Source: Schizochytrium sp. TIO01
Lineage: Eukaryota > Sar > Bigyra > Thraustochytrida > Thraustochytriidae
Assembly (NCBI GenBank): GCA_004764695.1
Contig: SMSO01000032.1
Location: 2,816,501 to 2,880,500 of the forward strand
Direction: 5' to 3'
DNA: 64,000 nt
Positions within the stretch are counted from its first letter, which is position 1. Each line of letters opens with the position of its first letter. Both the position numbers and the translations under genes were made by a program. The notes beneath the pieces are model-generated. The model ran no database searches. It was not told the DNA's origin and worked only from the letters and a program-made list of their open reading frames with translations. This document shows positions 1-9,276 of this stretch, piece after piece.

Positions 1-375
1 ATAAAATAAACAATCAAATGTTATTTTAAATGTTGGATGCAAAATAGTAAGTAAGCGGGGAAAGATAAGGTTGAGTACATTGATACCTTTGCAATGCTAA
101 AGAGATAAGCTGAGCTAGCGCGAGAAAGTAAATTGTTTCGTTGTTATACGTATTAATTAGTTGTACGTTTGTGTATGGGTGGCGTGAGGCGAGTTTAATG
201 TTTAATTGACTGTACAGTAAGCGCTTGTGTGAAGCGTGGCATAGGGCTCACCATCATGGCAACCTGAGAGCGAAGAGATTTTGAAGTCACATAATCAGCA
301 TCGTCAGCAAATGCAGAAGGTGTGAATTCCCTAAACACACAGCCAGGCATAGCAAATGAACAATCAAAGGTTCAA
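1..375. other. Intergenic, 3' flank of RRP4
   Basis: This AT-rich stretch lies downstream of the minus-strand RRP4 gene and holds no open frame or recognisable RNA gene. It presumably contains the RRP4 3' untranslated region. I see nothing else in it. Confidence 0.6.
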
Positions 376-1644
376 TTAGGACTGGTAGTCCTCCAGGAGT
401 GTTTTCGCGACGTCCGGAGCAAGCATGGATTTGGGTGCGATCTCCAGGCGGAGTGACATATCATAAACCGCCATAACTGCCTGCGGGTAAATAAGAAGAT
501 CATTGTTCGCCAGCAATGTGATTGCATTACGCACTCTCGCCATGACTACACGGCTCGCAGCGTCCACAGTCGTCTGCGCATGTTTGCGTTTGTCCTCCTC
601 CATGAGCTCAGTCATGCGTGACCTGTCCAACATAGCAGCCCTCTCTTTCTCCGCATCCTCTTTGTCAGCCTCATCGTCTGAATCTTTAGCGTCTGTAAGC
701 CCCGCCTTCTCAGCAGCTCTGAGAGTGGCCTTTGAAGACGCCTTCGAAGATGCCTTGGCTGCAGCTGGGGTCGTGAGCCAGATCTTACCGTTGAGACCGA
801 AAATAGCCTCAATACCGCATGGGAGCGTAACAAAGTGCTGGCTGAGTCGCTTCATGAGACTCGAGGGCACGGTCACGATTTGGCCATTCTGAAGCTTTCC
901 GTAACGCATACTTCTAGTGTGGATGGACATTCCACCGTGTTGGTAAAACGAGGAGACCTCAGCGCTAACAAGATCGTTTTCCACAAAGAGTTGACGCATC
1001 TGAAGCTGATCCTCGAGTGTTCGGCGACGAAGCGCTCCACCAGGAAGGTTGATGGAGCCGAGTTGGAGCGTGGCGAGCTGTCTGGCACCGAGATCAACTT
1101 TCCACTGCTTGTTGCCAACCTCCACAATTCGACCCACAACTACGTCACCAACGTTGCCACTGTAGCGGCTGCGAGGAGCTTCGACGGAAATGAGACGGTT
1201 CACGCGAGACACCACACCAGCCACGGAGGCCACAAGACGAGCGGAGGCACGAGACCCGTCTTCATCTTGCTCAAGAACGGGGCCATCATCATCTTCATCA
1301 TCCCCATCATCATCGCCAAGAGCCTCTAGATAGGTACCATGGCCACGGAGGAAGCCGGAGCCACGAGTTATTTCCTCACCTGGAACAACAAGAAGACGAG
1401 AGTCTTCGAGAGCACCGCCGTCAAGGTTAAGGAGATCACCATCATCGCCGTCGTCATTCGAAACCGAGACCATGCCGCCGTGGATTGAGGCAGACATGGT
1501 TTCACGGGGAAATGAGATACCTAAATAGACACAACGATAGTGACAACGTCGCAGCCAGCAGAACTGGGAGAAGGGCGAAGGAATAGGCTCAAGGCGCGAC
1601 GCACCTGGAGCAGGATTGGCCGCCGTGCTCTGTGCGCCTGCCAT
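376..1644 (-). CDS. RRP4: Exosome complex component RRP4 (EXOSC2-like)
   Basis: RRP4 is one of the three S1/KH cap subunits of the RNA exosome. It lines the entry pore for 3'-5' RNA decay and rRNA/snoRNA processing in nucleus and cytoplasm. The N-terminal family motif VVPGEEITRGSGFLRGHGTY is at residues 86-105, the S1 domain at about 161-246 (VGDVVVGRIVEVGNKQWKVD) and the KH-like region at about 258-295 (LPCGIEAIFGLNGKIWL). The terminal helices follow at about 368-422. Numbering is from the longest frame. Met50 (ATG at 1497, MSASIHGG) is the likelier start, because residues 1-49 look like translated 5' leader and family members begin close to the VVPG motif. Oddities are an acidic Asp-run insert at about 110-129 and an Ala/Lys- then Glu/Asp-rich insert at about 294-358, making it roughly 80-130 residues longer than the human protein. 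It is divergent to the glutaredoxin gene and shares its promoter region. Confidence 0.93.
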   Translation of the reverse strand: MAGAQSTAANPAPGASRLEPIPSPFSQFCWLRRCHYRCVYLGISFPRETMSASIHGGMVSVSNDDGDDGDLLNLDGGALEDSRLLVVPGEEITRGSGFLRGHGTYLEALGDDDGDDEDDDGPVLEQDEDGSRASARLVASVAGVVSRVNRLISVEAPRSRYSGNVGDVVVGRIVEVGNKQWKVDLGARQLATLQLGSINLPGGALRRRTLEDQLQMRQLFVENDLVSAEVSSFYQHGGMSIHTRSMRYGKLQNGQIVTVPSSLMKRLSQHFVTLPCGIEAIFGLNGKIWLTTPAAAKASSKASSKATLRAAEKAGLTDAKDSDDEADKEDAEKERAAMLDRSRMTELMEEDKRKHAQTTVDAASRVVMARVRNAITLLANNDLLIYPQAVMAVYDMSLRLEIAPKSMLAPDVAKTLLEDYQS

Positions 1645-2202
1645 AGATGAGGAAGTGGGCTAAGAAAGGAAATGGTCTATTGAAGAGATTTGGGGTTCTG
1701 CAAAACTATGAGTATTTATACGCTGTTTGTAATACTTTCTAGTTTTAGAATAGGCGTGCCGGTGGAATTTGGGCACAGGCCGAGAGGCTGAAGAAGGTCT
1801 CGCAAGGACTGGCTTAAAACGTAAAAAGTCCTTAGAACCTTGAATGAAGAAGAGCTTTGGATCTGCGTAGGCGATTTATTTTCCAGGAGGAAAGGAGGAA
1901 GCCAGGAAAGGAGAGTACATGGTTGGAGAAAGTGAGCTTGGAAAAAGAAGTTAGGATGAGATAAGAGCAAGGATATTATGAAAGAAAAAGGATATCCTAG
2001 GCAGCGGTAGTTAAACTTCGAAGTTTGTTTGGGAGAATCATCAACGTCGATGATGGAAAATCGACGTTGAGTCCGAAAGCAAACCTACAACTGAATTGAC
2101 ACCATCGACTTTCGAGACAGCGAGTGGAGAATAGCAAAAACCCTTGACAAGCTCGAGTCTACAAATTTTACGTTTACGAAGAAACTTTAACTACACGGCA
2201 AG
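1645..2202. promoter_or_regulatory. Divergent intergenic region between RRP4 and glutaredoxin
   Basis: RRP4 (-) and the glutaredoxin (+) are transcribed away from each other, so these 558 bases must hold both promoters and 5' leaders. If RRP4 starts at Met50 the region extends to 1498. The one clear structural element is the perfect 11-bp inverted repeat at 2041-2070. No TATA box could be assigned with confidence. Confidence 0.55.
2041..2070. promoter_or_regulatory. Perfect 11-bp inverted repeat with ACGT core in bidirectional promoter
   Basis: The arms TCAACGTCGAT (2041-2051) and ATCGACGTTGA (2060-2070) are exact reverse complements separated by 8 bases. Each arm contains an ACGT core, the kind of site bound by bZIP factors in many eukaryotes. 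The element lies about 130 bases upstream of the glutaredoxin ATG. It could be a dimeric transcription-factor site or a hairpin in the leader RNA. The function is inferred. Confidence 0.4.
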
Positions 2203-2496
2203 ATGGCAACGGTTTACTGCAAGGACATGTGCAGGTACTGCGTCATGGCCAAGGACTTTCTTAAGGAGCACAACATCCCTTTCGAGGAGATCAAGCTCGA
2301 CATGGAGGCTGAGGGCTACGCGGAGCAGCGTGACAAGCTCATTGAGCGGAGCAACGGCCACAAAACCTTCCCTTGGGTCTTTGTCAAAGAGGAGTTTGTG
2401 GGTGGCTACACGGATCTCGTCCATGCGTACAACACCCAGACGCTCCACCAGATGCTCCAGAAGTCTGGCGTGACCATTGAGGAGCCTGACTTTTAA
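2203..2496 (+). CDS. GRX: Glutaredoxin, dithiol type
   Basis: This is a 97-residue single-domain glutaredoxin, a glutathione-dependent thiol-disulfide oxidoreductase. The length is that of a minimal class I glutaredoxin. The redox motif is CRYC at residues 10-13, the cis-proline site that helps bind glutathione is TFP at 55-57, and the GG(Y)TD glutathione-binding turn is at 67-71. Two active-site cysteines exclude the monothiol CGFS class, which serves in iron-sulfur trafficking. CRYC replaces the usual CPYC, which probably alters the redox potential. There is no targeting extension, so a cytosolic location is expected. The start is fixed by the context CAAGATGG and by the N-terminal beta strand ATVYCK. 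Confidence 0.93.
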   Translation: MATVYCKDMCRYCVMAKDFLKEHNIPFEEIKLDMEAEGYAEQRDKLIERSNGHKTFPWVFVKEEFVGGYTDLVHAYNTQTLHQMLQKSGVTIEEPDF

Positions 2497-3183
2497 GCCA
2501 AGTTGAAGACAGGTTATACCAATCAATTACTCAATGGGTCACTGCTATTATGCTCGTTATCTTTTATAGGCTCACATCTGGCTGGCCTTCCATGTTTTGT
2601 TTACAACACTTTATGCTAATCACCACCGTCTAGTAGCCAGCTTCACGCGTTCAGATGCTTCAAGAATGCGTGAGAACCCTCATTGAAAGATGAAGGGTTT
2701 ATGCTCGTCCCTAACGCTTTATGCACCTCTATGTCTAGGGTTCTATGTAGTAGTTTAATCTCTCACATCATCACCATCATCATCATCAACAACAACAACA
2801 ACAACAACAACAACAAGCACACATAAACGAGATATCATTATTGCCTCCGCTCTGTCTGAACATGGCTTTTGATGATGAATCCTTTTCCATTACCCATTTC
2901 CAAACATACACTGATGTTTTTTTGCTCCTGGAAAGAACAATCAATCGAATATAAAAAACTAGGTCTTAGTTAAAAAAGTGAAGTTTTGCTTTGTTATAAT
3001 CTCTTTAGGCTAGATAAAGCCTGGTGACCAAGTTCTTGCTGAGAGACATGATCACACTGATACAGAAACAGTCATTCAAGGAAAATAAATCGAACAGGAC
3101 GAACCATTTGCCAGGTGTGAGTAAATAAATATAGGATTGGATGAACATTTATGGACGCACCCTTGGGCATCATAAGAGAGTTC
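2497..3183. other. Convergent 3' intergenic region with trinucleotide repeat
   Basis: This stretch lies between the convergent 3' ends of the glutaredoxin and ankyrin genes. It contains a CAT/CAA trinucleotide tract and otherwise unremarkable AT-rich sequence with no supported gene. Confidence 0.6.
2766..2816. repeat. (CAT)n-(CAA)n trinucleotide repeat
   Basis: About seven CAT units, one of them imperfect (CAC), run directly into about nine CAA units in the 3' flank of the glutaredoxin gene. It is not in a coding frame of any supported gene. Confidence 0.9.
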
Positions 3184-4314
3184 TCAATTGCAAATATTCA
3201 GGAGGGTCTCTACACAAGCTTCCCGCTTCCAACGTTGTGCAAGCTCCAAGGCTGTATGACCCCCTTGTGATGACTTGCAGGATGTATCAGCACCCTTTCG
3301 CAATAACTCTTTGACGCACCCATCAAAGCCCTGGACGCAAGCATGCATGAGTGGCGTTGCGCCGTCCACATCTTGTAAGTTAATAAAGTCCTCAGCGCCG
3401 GATAAGCTTAGCAAGGTGGCCACTGTAGATGCATTGCCTTCACGACTCGCTACATGTAGAGGGTGACGCAGGTTATTGTCGAGGAGCTTGCTGGGCTCTG
3501 GAAGTCCTTCGATCTTAGCAAGCTCGCGCAGAAACTCATCCTGGGCATGTGCTGCAGCCTCGTGCCAGAGAGTTGTTCCCGAAGAATCGCGAGCGATCGT
3601 CGGATCGAGTGTAGCACCATGTTCCACGAGCACCTTGAGTACCTCAAGGAATCCCCCCATAGCTGCCGCATGCACTGGTCTCCTCTTGTTCCGATTCTCC
3701 AGATTGGGTTCTGCACCAACATTCAGTAGTTTTCGAACCAAGTCCACATTGCCATTACGTACTGCAAGGTAGAGTGGCGCACTGCCCTCGCGATTGCGCT
3801 CGTGCACGAGTTCTGCGTTGCGGTCAACCAAAATGCTAGCAGCCTCAAGATGACCCTTTTCGCAAGCATACATGAGTGGTGTCCAGTCGTTAAACTTTGT
3901 GGCATCCAATGGAGCTCCGGCATTTGCAAGGAGTAAAATTGTCACTGTATCGTTTGAGGCAGCTGCATCGTGCAAAGGTGTTTTGTGAAGTGAGTTGACA
4001 GGAGCTATATCGACTTTGCAATCTCGAACAAGCCAAGTGGCCACGTCTGATGCAGCTCCTTGAGCAGCTCGGTGCAAAAGCGTGCTTCCAGCTCCATCTT
4101 TCACAGTTCTAGCAAGCTCCAAGAGTGTCTGGTCACCAGCGTTGCTGTGGACAGTCCCAGTTGCTTGGCTGGAATCGGGAATGAGATCAGGGGAGTGACT
4201 CGATAGCGAAGCATGCTCAGCAGCAATTTTGGCAAGTTGCGCCTTTAGCTTAGTAAGATCGTTGCGCTCAGCTAGGGTGCATAGTAGTCGACGACGGCCC
4301 TTTGAGAGCTCCAT
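3184..4314 (-). CDS. Ankyrin-repeat protein
   Basis: This 376-residue protein is built almost entirely of ankyrin repeats. After a helical N-terminus (residues 1-75) about nine repeats follow. Recognisable TPLH-type turns include TLLHRAA, TPLHDAA, TPLMYACEKGH, APLYLAVRNGN, RPVHAAAMGGF, HPLHVASREGN, TPLMHACVQGF and TALELAQ. Ankyrin stacks are protein-binding scaffolds. No catalytic, membrane or signalling domain accompanies them, so neither partner nor pathway can be named. There is no signal peptide and a cytosolic or nuclear location is likely. The sixth repeat (GTTLWHEAAAHAQDEF) is degenerate, with a Trp in the turn. The start MELSKGRRR has an upstream in-frame stop nearby and the protein ends right after the last repeat. 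Confidence 0.9.
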   Translation of the reverse strand: MELSKGRRRLLCTLAERNDLTKLKAQLAKIAAEHASLSSHSPDLIPDSSQATGTVHSNAGDQTLLELARTVKDGAGSTLLHRAAQGAASDVATWLVRDCKVDIAPVNSLHKTPLHDAAASNDTVTILLLANAGAPLDATKFNDWTPLMYACEKGHLEAASILVDRNAELVHERNREGSAPLYLAVRNGNVDLVRKLLNVGAEPNLENRNKRRPVHAAAMGGFLEVLKVLVEHGATLDPTIARDSSGTTLWHEAAAHAQDEFLRELAKIEGLPEPSKLLDNNLRHPLHVASREGNASTVATLLSLSGAEDFINLQDVDGATPLMHACVQGFDGCVKELLRKGADTSCKSSQGGHTALELAQRWKREACVETLLNICN

Positions 4315-4833
4315 GGCCTATGCAGTTATTCTTTCTCAGATTCATGGTTTACTCGCGCGTTCATGGTCATTGAATCACTTAAATTTGCAGTATAGGTAGT
4401 ACTACTACCACCCTACTACTCCAGCTAAGGTGGAATTGTAAAAACATATTGAGTCTCATCAATTGTGGTAATTTAGCTACCATGCTTGAAAAAAGAAGAA
4501 ACCTAATTATCAAACAAAATGCAGAGACTCACGAACCATATGAAACCATTTTAGTTGCGTCACGTGCTGCAATGGTTGCGGTTAGAGAAGAAAAGTTTTT
4601 ATCATAAAAGTCTGAAGATTTTGGGGACCTTATTTTTTATCGCCATCAAAAAAGTTGGTTTCAAGTGACGATGAAGTAAGGAAGAGAGAGTTGTTGAAAA
4701 GGTACAAAAGCAAATAGTGGCTGTGAAAATAGGTTATAGGTCTAAAAGATTCAGAGTTTGCGTGGCAATATGAAAACGTATACGAAGAAAGTATCAGTGT
4801 TGGGGCTCAAGTTCTGAGACGGTTTAGGCTAAT
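4315..4833. other. Intergenic, AT-rich
   Basis: This stretch lies between two minus-strand genes. It should contain the promoter of the ankyrin gene and the 3' end of the downstream-facing membrane protein gene. No repeat, RNA gene or conserved element is visible. Confidence 0.5.
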
Positions 4834-7467
4834 TTAAAGTACAGTAAGCAATCCTTGGGAACCTGAATTGGCACTATCACATGAATCTCTAGAAGAAGAG
4901 GAAGAAAATGTAGATAAACGTGGATCCCTAGTATCCGCTGAAGACGTGTGCGATATAGGCAGTCGAGAATATGCGTTCGAACTCGTCAATGATGGAAAAT
5001 GCACATCGAGGAGTCTACGACGAGAACGTGGGCTATAAAATGCGTCGCTATTACCATCGGAATTATCATCACCAAACATTATGTCCATTTCAGTACGGGT
5101 ATCATCATTAAAGCTACAATGACTACCTTCCGAAGTAGGTATCAACATGCTTGTAGCATCAGCAGGGGCATATGCAAACCTTTTGTGCAGTTCACTATTG
5201 CGATGTTCTTTGAATGGAACAGAATCAGGCGTTCCGCAAAAGCAAAGTAAAATGAAAAGAGCCAAACCACACAGTGCAGTTGCAACACATGATACGATGG
5301 CGAATGTGTGTGCTGGGCCGAAACTCAAACACAACTGGTTATCTATGCACTCTGCATTGAGACCCTCCAGAAACGAATTCGAAGGGGGTGCAGCGCCTAG
5401 CACGGTTGACTGCTCAGTATTGACAATGGCAAGCTGCATAAGTCGAGTTTGAGTCAGAAACACCAAGGCAAGGGTTTTGAAGATTGCAGCAAGAACTACT
5501 ACAAACGAGGTCATCATCAGAGAGAGTCTTGTCTTACGAAAAACAGTGCACACAAGCATGATGCAACCTAAAAAACTCAGAAATGAACCGAATATCCAAA
5601 AGGCCTGAGAGAAAGCAAATTTGGGGTCGTGCTGATTCTTCATTTCAAGTTGGTCAGAGCATTCGTTCTTAAGATCATCGAGAGAGCGAATGTCTGACCC
5701 ATAATAAGCACTAGCGATGTCCATGGAGTTCTCCAACGATACGCAGGCGGTCTTATTAAAGTACTGGAGCTCCTCACAGGGTTCGATTATCCGCAACAAC
5801 AGGATATTTGCATCGCTTTCTCCGCTCATACTGACAAGGTAATGACGCAAAGTGCAACTACTACGCATGGAATTCATACAGAGCCTCTGTGATTCCAAAG
5901 GATTTGAGCCGCGCTGGCATGTAGAACCTGTGAAACCTACAAGATCGCGGATTTCATCGTAAGTGAACTTATGGCAAAGAGGAAAGGGGTCATCCAGAGA
6001 ATGTGGCCATTTCGACTCTGACAAGTTTCCAATAAAAGCGTCAATACACTCCTCAAATGATAGCGTCCCTTCGCAGTTTTCATGAAAGAGGAAACTCTCT
6101 ACAAAAGAAGCCTCTGACTGAAAGTATCGTTGCGCACCACACAATGAACCGATAAAAACACGATTGGCTATTAAAGCAATATCATCAGGAGAAACGTCAC
6201 ATTCAGCTGAATCGCACCTGGAATTTTCTAGGCTTTTATTAGCCTTTGCAGAGGAAAATTTCCAACGCTCAGGAGTCGTGCACCAAGAAGAAGGCTCACC
6301 ATTGAAGTTGGAGTCAAAGAGATGTACTACTTCATCAAGTTTTTCATCAATGAAATCAGATATTGGGTATGCATACCCCTTTTGAATTGAAAATAACACC
6401 GCTGCAAGAGGACACTTGTCACTGGCCTGTTTATGTGTTTGCAGAAGACTTGCGGATCGAAAGGCCAAACACAGGGGGTGATCGCGACTCGACGCATATA
6501 CAGTGTTTTGAAGAGGGGTAACCTTTGAAATTGTTGCAAGAGATAGCGCACTTACACACTCGATATACGAAGTGAGAAAGTTGTGGTCTGTAGTTTCCAT
6601 CGCTAAACGAAAGATTTCTTGGTCAGAAACGCTGGAAGTCACAGTAAATGTGAATTGGATTGCAATGTTGAAGTACAATTGCTTTGTGTAGTCCTGTATT
6701 TGCTTTATCGCAACTGAGCATGCAACTGGATCATAGTGTTGTTTGCATACGACACCTTCAGAAGCTAGTTTAGTGAGCTTGGCACTCCGCAATACCACGT
6801 ATGCAAGTTGACCACGAACATCTTCCTCTCCGATAGGAGGTGAGCCATCTATTATCGTGAGCAAACCTTTGAGCGTAACCCGTGAGATGTGCATGACGTA
6901 CATCCAAAGAATGCGAATCAAGTTTCCAGTGTAAATATCCTGCATGTTTTTGAGCAGCTGAGATTGATAGAGTTCATACTCCTTTTTAAGAAGATGTTCG
7001 AGTGAATCTACAGCTTGAGAGGGTCTAGGATCTCTTAGCATTGCGGATGCAATGTCATGTGTCCACAACACCTGACACCTTGATGGAGAAGCACTTGCAA
7101 TCTCTGCTGACCGTCCTAACAACGCCCCATTTGAGAGGTCCCATGCAGATTTTGAACCAAATGCCTCAGCGCTAGCTATCTTCATGGGCTGGAGATCATC
7201 AAAAACTGTCGGTAGTGCAACACGATCTGGTTCTAGTTCCGTGATATTAGAAGAATTTCCTTGTGGAATTTGAGTGTCAGACGCCAAACACGTTGAGGCG
7301 ATTTCCGTTGTAAACAGACCGACCATGACAAATGGCCTTGCCGCGTCTGGGCAGTGTGGAGATAGCGTGAGGTAAAACCAGGACCCAGCGACAGCGTCAT
7401 AGACGCCTAGAGCAAGCCCAAACCAAATTAAGAAGCCAAGCAGGGCACCTGGACAAACCTGTCTCAT
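4834..7467 (-). CDS. Large four-pass membrane protein A (tandem paralogue)
   Basis: This 877-residue membrane protein is paralogous to the next gene upstream. An N-terminal hydrophobic segment (residues about 7-27, ALLGFLIWFGLALGVYDAV) is followed by an extracytoplasmic region of nearly 600 residues rich in Cys. Three more membrane segments lie at about 618-642, 650-676 and 720-747, and a Ser-rich tail (748-877) follows. TM1, a GLF...C motif (residues 50-60), one long loop and three further TMs resemble the claudin/Sur7 plan with a hugely enlarged first loop; that relationship is only my inference. Motifs shared with the paralogue are SSRDHPLCLAF at about 322-333, a Trp-Pro plus FPLC block, and LDIASAYYGS. 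The function is unknown; a plasma-membrane surface protein is most likely. A 10-bp-arm hairpin sits just before the ATG. Confidence 0.85.
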   Translation of the reverse strand: MRQVCPGALLGFLIWFGLALGVYDAVAGSWFYLTLSPHCPDAARPFVMVGLFTTEIASTCLASDTQIPQGNSSNITELEPDRVALPTVFDDLQPMKIASAEAFGSKSAWDLSNGALLGRSAEIASASPSRCQVLWTHDIASAMLRDPRPSQAVDSLEHLLKKEYELYQSQLLKNMQDIYTGNLIRILWMYVMHISRVTLKGLLTIIDGSPPIGEEDVRGQLAYVVLRSAKLTKLASEGVVCKQHYDPVACSVAIKQIQDYTKQLYFNIAIQFTFTVTSSVSDQEIFRLAMETTDHNFLTSYIECVSALSLATISKVTPLQNTVYASSRDHPLCLAFRSASLLQTHKQASDKCPLAAVLFSIQKGYAYPISDFIDEKLDEVVHLFDSNFNGEPSSWCTTPERWKFSSAKANKSLENSRCDSAECDVSPDDIALIANRVFIGSLCGAQRYFQSEASFVESFLFHENCEGTLSFEECIDAFIGNLSESKWPHSLDDPFPLCHKFTYDEIRDLVGFTGSTCQRGSNPLESQRLCMNSMRSSCTLRHYLVSMSGESDANILLLRIIEPCEELQYFNKTACVSLENSMDIASAYYGSDIRSLDDLKNECSDQLEMKNQHDPKFAFSQAFWIFGSFLSFLGCIMLVCTVFRKTRLSLMMTSFVVVLAAIFKTLALVFLTQTRLMQLAIVNTEQSTVLGAAPPSNSFLEGLNAECIDNQLCLSFGPAHTFAIVSCVATALCGLALFILLCFCGTPDSVPFKEHRNSELHKRFAYAPADATSMLIPTSEGSHCSFNDDTRTEMDIMFGDDNSDGNSDAFYSPRSRRRLLDVHFPSLTSSNAYSRLPISHTSSADTRDPRLSTFSSSSSRDSCDSANSGSQGLLTVL

Positions 7468-9276
7468 CCCAAGCCAGGAGCTACACGCTCCGAGCGTGTA
7501 GCCCAGCGACCGCAGAAGTTGTGTTGTACCACTATAGCAAGTATATTAAAAATACAAAGCAACTTAGAGCACCTTATTGGCTCTGTTTTAAGCAGCAGTA
7601 GTATCACCTTTGTAAGACAGCGAGGTCACTTATTCACAATCCGAGCAATCCCGATCTCTCCTTCCACCAAGTTTCGTCCAGGCAAGGCAACCCCGAAGAC
7701 CTGCTATCAGGCCTTGGCATCGCCGTGAGGTCAGCGACTGTGAATACGTTGCCGCTGATTCTGCTTTGCTCCAGTGTGAGTGAGTCAGAGCGAGTGTGAG
7801 TGGGTGAAGGAATTATATGATTAGTGAGCAAAGTGCAATTGTGAACAAAGAAAGGAGAAAAGAAGAGACAAAATAAATAAGTGGGCCTAGTAGCAGCTAA
7901 GCTGCTAGTGCTAAATCAAAAGTAAAATCTCAAGCTGGTTCGAAGCTAGTTGAGGGCTCTAAAGCTGTTGGGTATTTTATGCCATTGACACTGCACCAAG
8001 TAGCAAGTCTTGGGTGTTGCCAGACACTTGGTTATCTAATGCAAGCGTATCACATCAATATTATGTTGGACTAGGCCAGCAGAAGGACAACTTTTCTTGA
8101 GAAGTCCTGGCAAAACTCGAGTATGAGCTGATGATGTGGCTGGGAGCTGCTTCTTCGAGTACCTAGATGGCGAGCGAGTGCAATTTGGACGAATGCTGGT
8201 CTGCACATGTGTAGGAAATACCACGCACATGAAATGAGTGAAAATACTTCATGACGGCATGCACAACACGAAGCAGAGGATAACCCCGCACATACGCACT
8301 GGAGAGGGAATCGTAGACGTAGAAGACTTGAAAGTACAGGGACTGCTGTAATGAGGATGGATTTGTTAATGCGTTCCCTCCCTCTCCCAGAATTAATTAG
8401 ACAAATTATAGTATTGGCAGGTACACTTGAATTCCAGCTGGAGTGTTTTTTGGGGCATGGCGCAATCAGATTGGGCCAATCCGCCTTCAGGTAGAAACAC
8501 TTCAAAAGTGAAACGATCTCTGAAGTGAAAACCCGCAAGGCATGCAAAGTGGTGCCGCTAATCAAGCTAGCTAGATCTTTCCTATCTAGGATAGGTCATC
8601 CTAATATCAGACGTTACTGTTCAATACTCTGAATCGAGCCCCACAATGTTCTGGCAGAACCACGAGAACAACTTTTCAACCACTGCCAGTATTTTAGGGC
8701 ACGATAATGGCAAAGGGTGATTCGTCTTTTGGCAATGTTGAATAGAAAAGTGTACTGTATGACAGACAGACATCATGACCTACCAAATTAAGCAACTCGA
8801 GGGAAGACACTTTTCTTCCTTCAGTGGTTAGGGTGCCTAGTAGAAAGGTACTGAAGCTTTCTTGCTCTGCCTAACTAGCGCCAGAAGCGAATTGTGTAAT
8901 GCATGATACTGTTTTAGATAGCATACAAAGAATCATGTGCGAGAAAGTCAAGTGGTAGATGCAATTTATTTTGAAGATCGAACGCAGATAGTGTGTTAAA
9001 TCTGCAGGTTGAAAATAATTGAGATGTTGCTAATCGAAGCAACTCTTCAAAACTTTGATAATATATCAATCAATATAAGCCATAATTTATTTTGGAGGTA
9101 AGAAGTTAATCATCAACTCATAGATAACGCCAATGCGGTATGAGAAACCTGAGGGGGGGGGGGGTGTAAATTCATGGACAAAATAAATGAAGGCAGAGCT
9201 GACCTTAGAGTACAATCTGCAAACAAAATCATGAGAAGAGTTTCATACAAGTAAATAAATGGACAAAGCGAGGAGT
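7468..9276. other. Intergenic between tandem paralogues
   Basis: About 1.8 kb separates the two paralogous membrane protein genes. Apart from the leader hairpin and a run of ten G at about 9155-9164, I see no repeat, RNA gene or remnant of a third copy. Short open frames here, for example on the minus strand at 8071-8565, lack any family signature or coding style and are not called. Confidence 0.55.
7480..7502 (-). promoter_or_regulatory. Hairpin in 5' leader of membrane protein A
   Basis: GCTACACGCT (7480-7489) and AGCGTGTAGC (7493-7502) are exact reverse complements around a 3-base loop. On the minus strand this stem ends 12 bases before the ATG at 7467, so it would form in the mRNA leader and could hinder ribosome scanning. 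The paralogue has no equivalent. Confidence 0.45.

Noticed and set aside
8071-8565. 164-residue minus-strand frame between the tandem membrane proteins
   Set aside because: I considered a degraded third paralogue, but none of the shared motifs (DHPLCLAF, GLF...C) are present.
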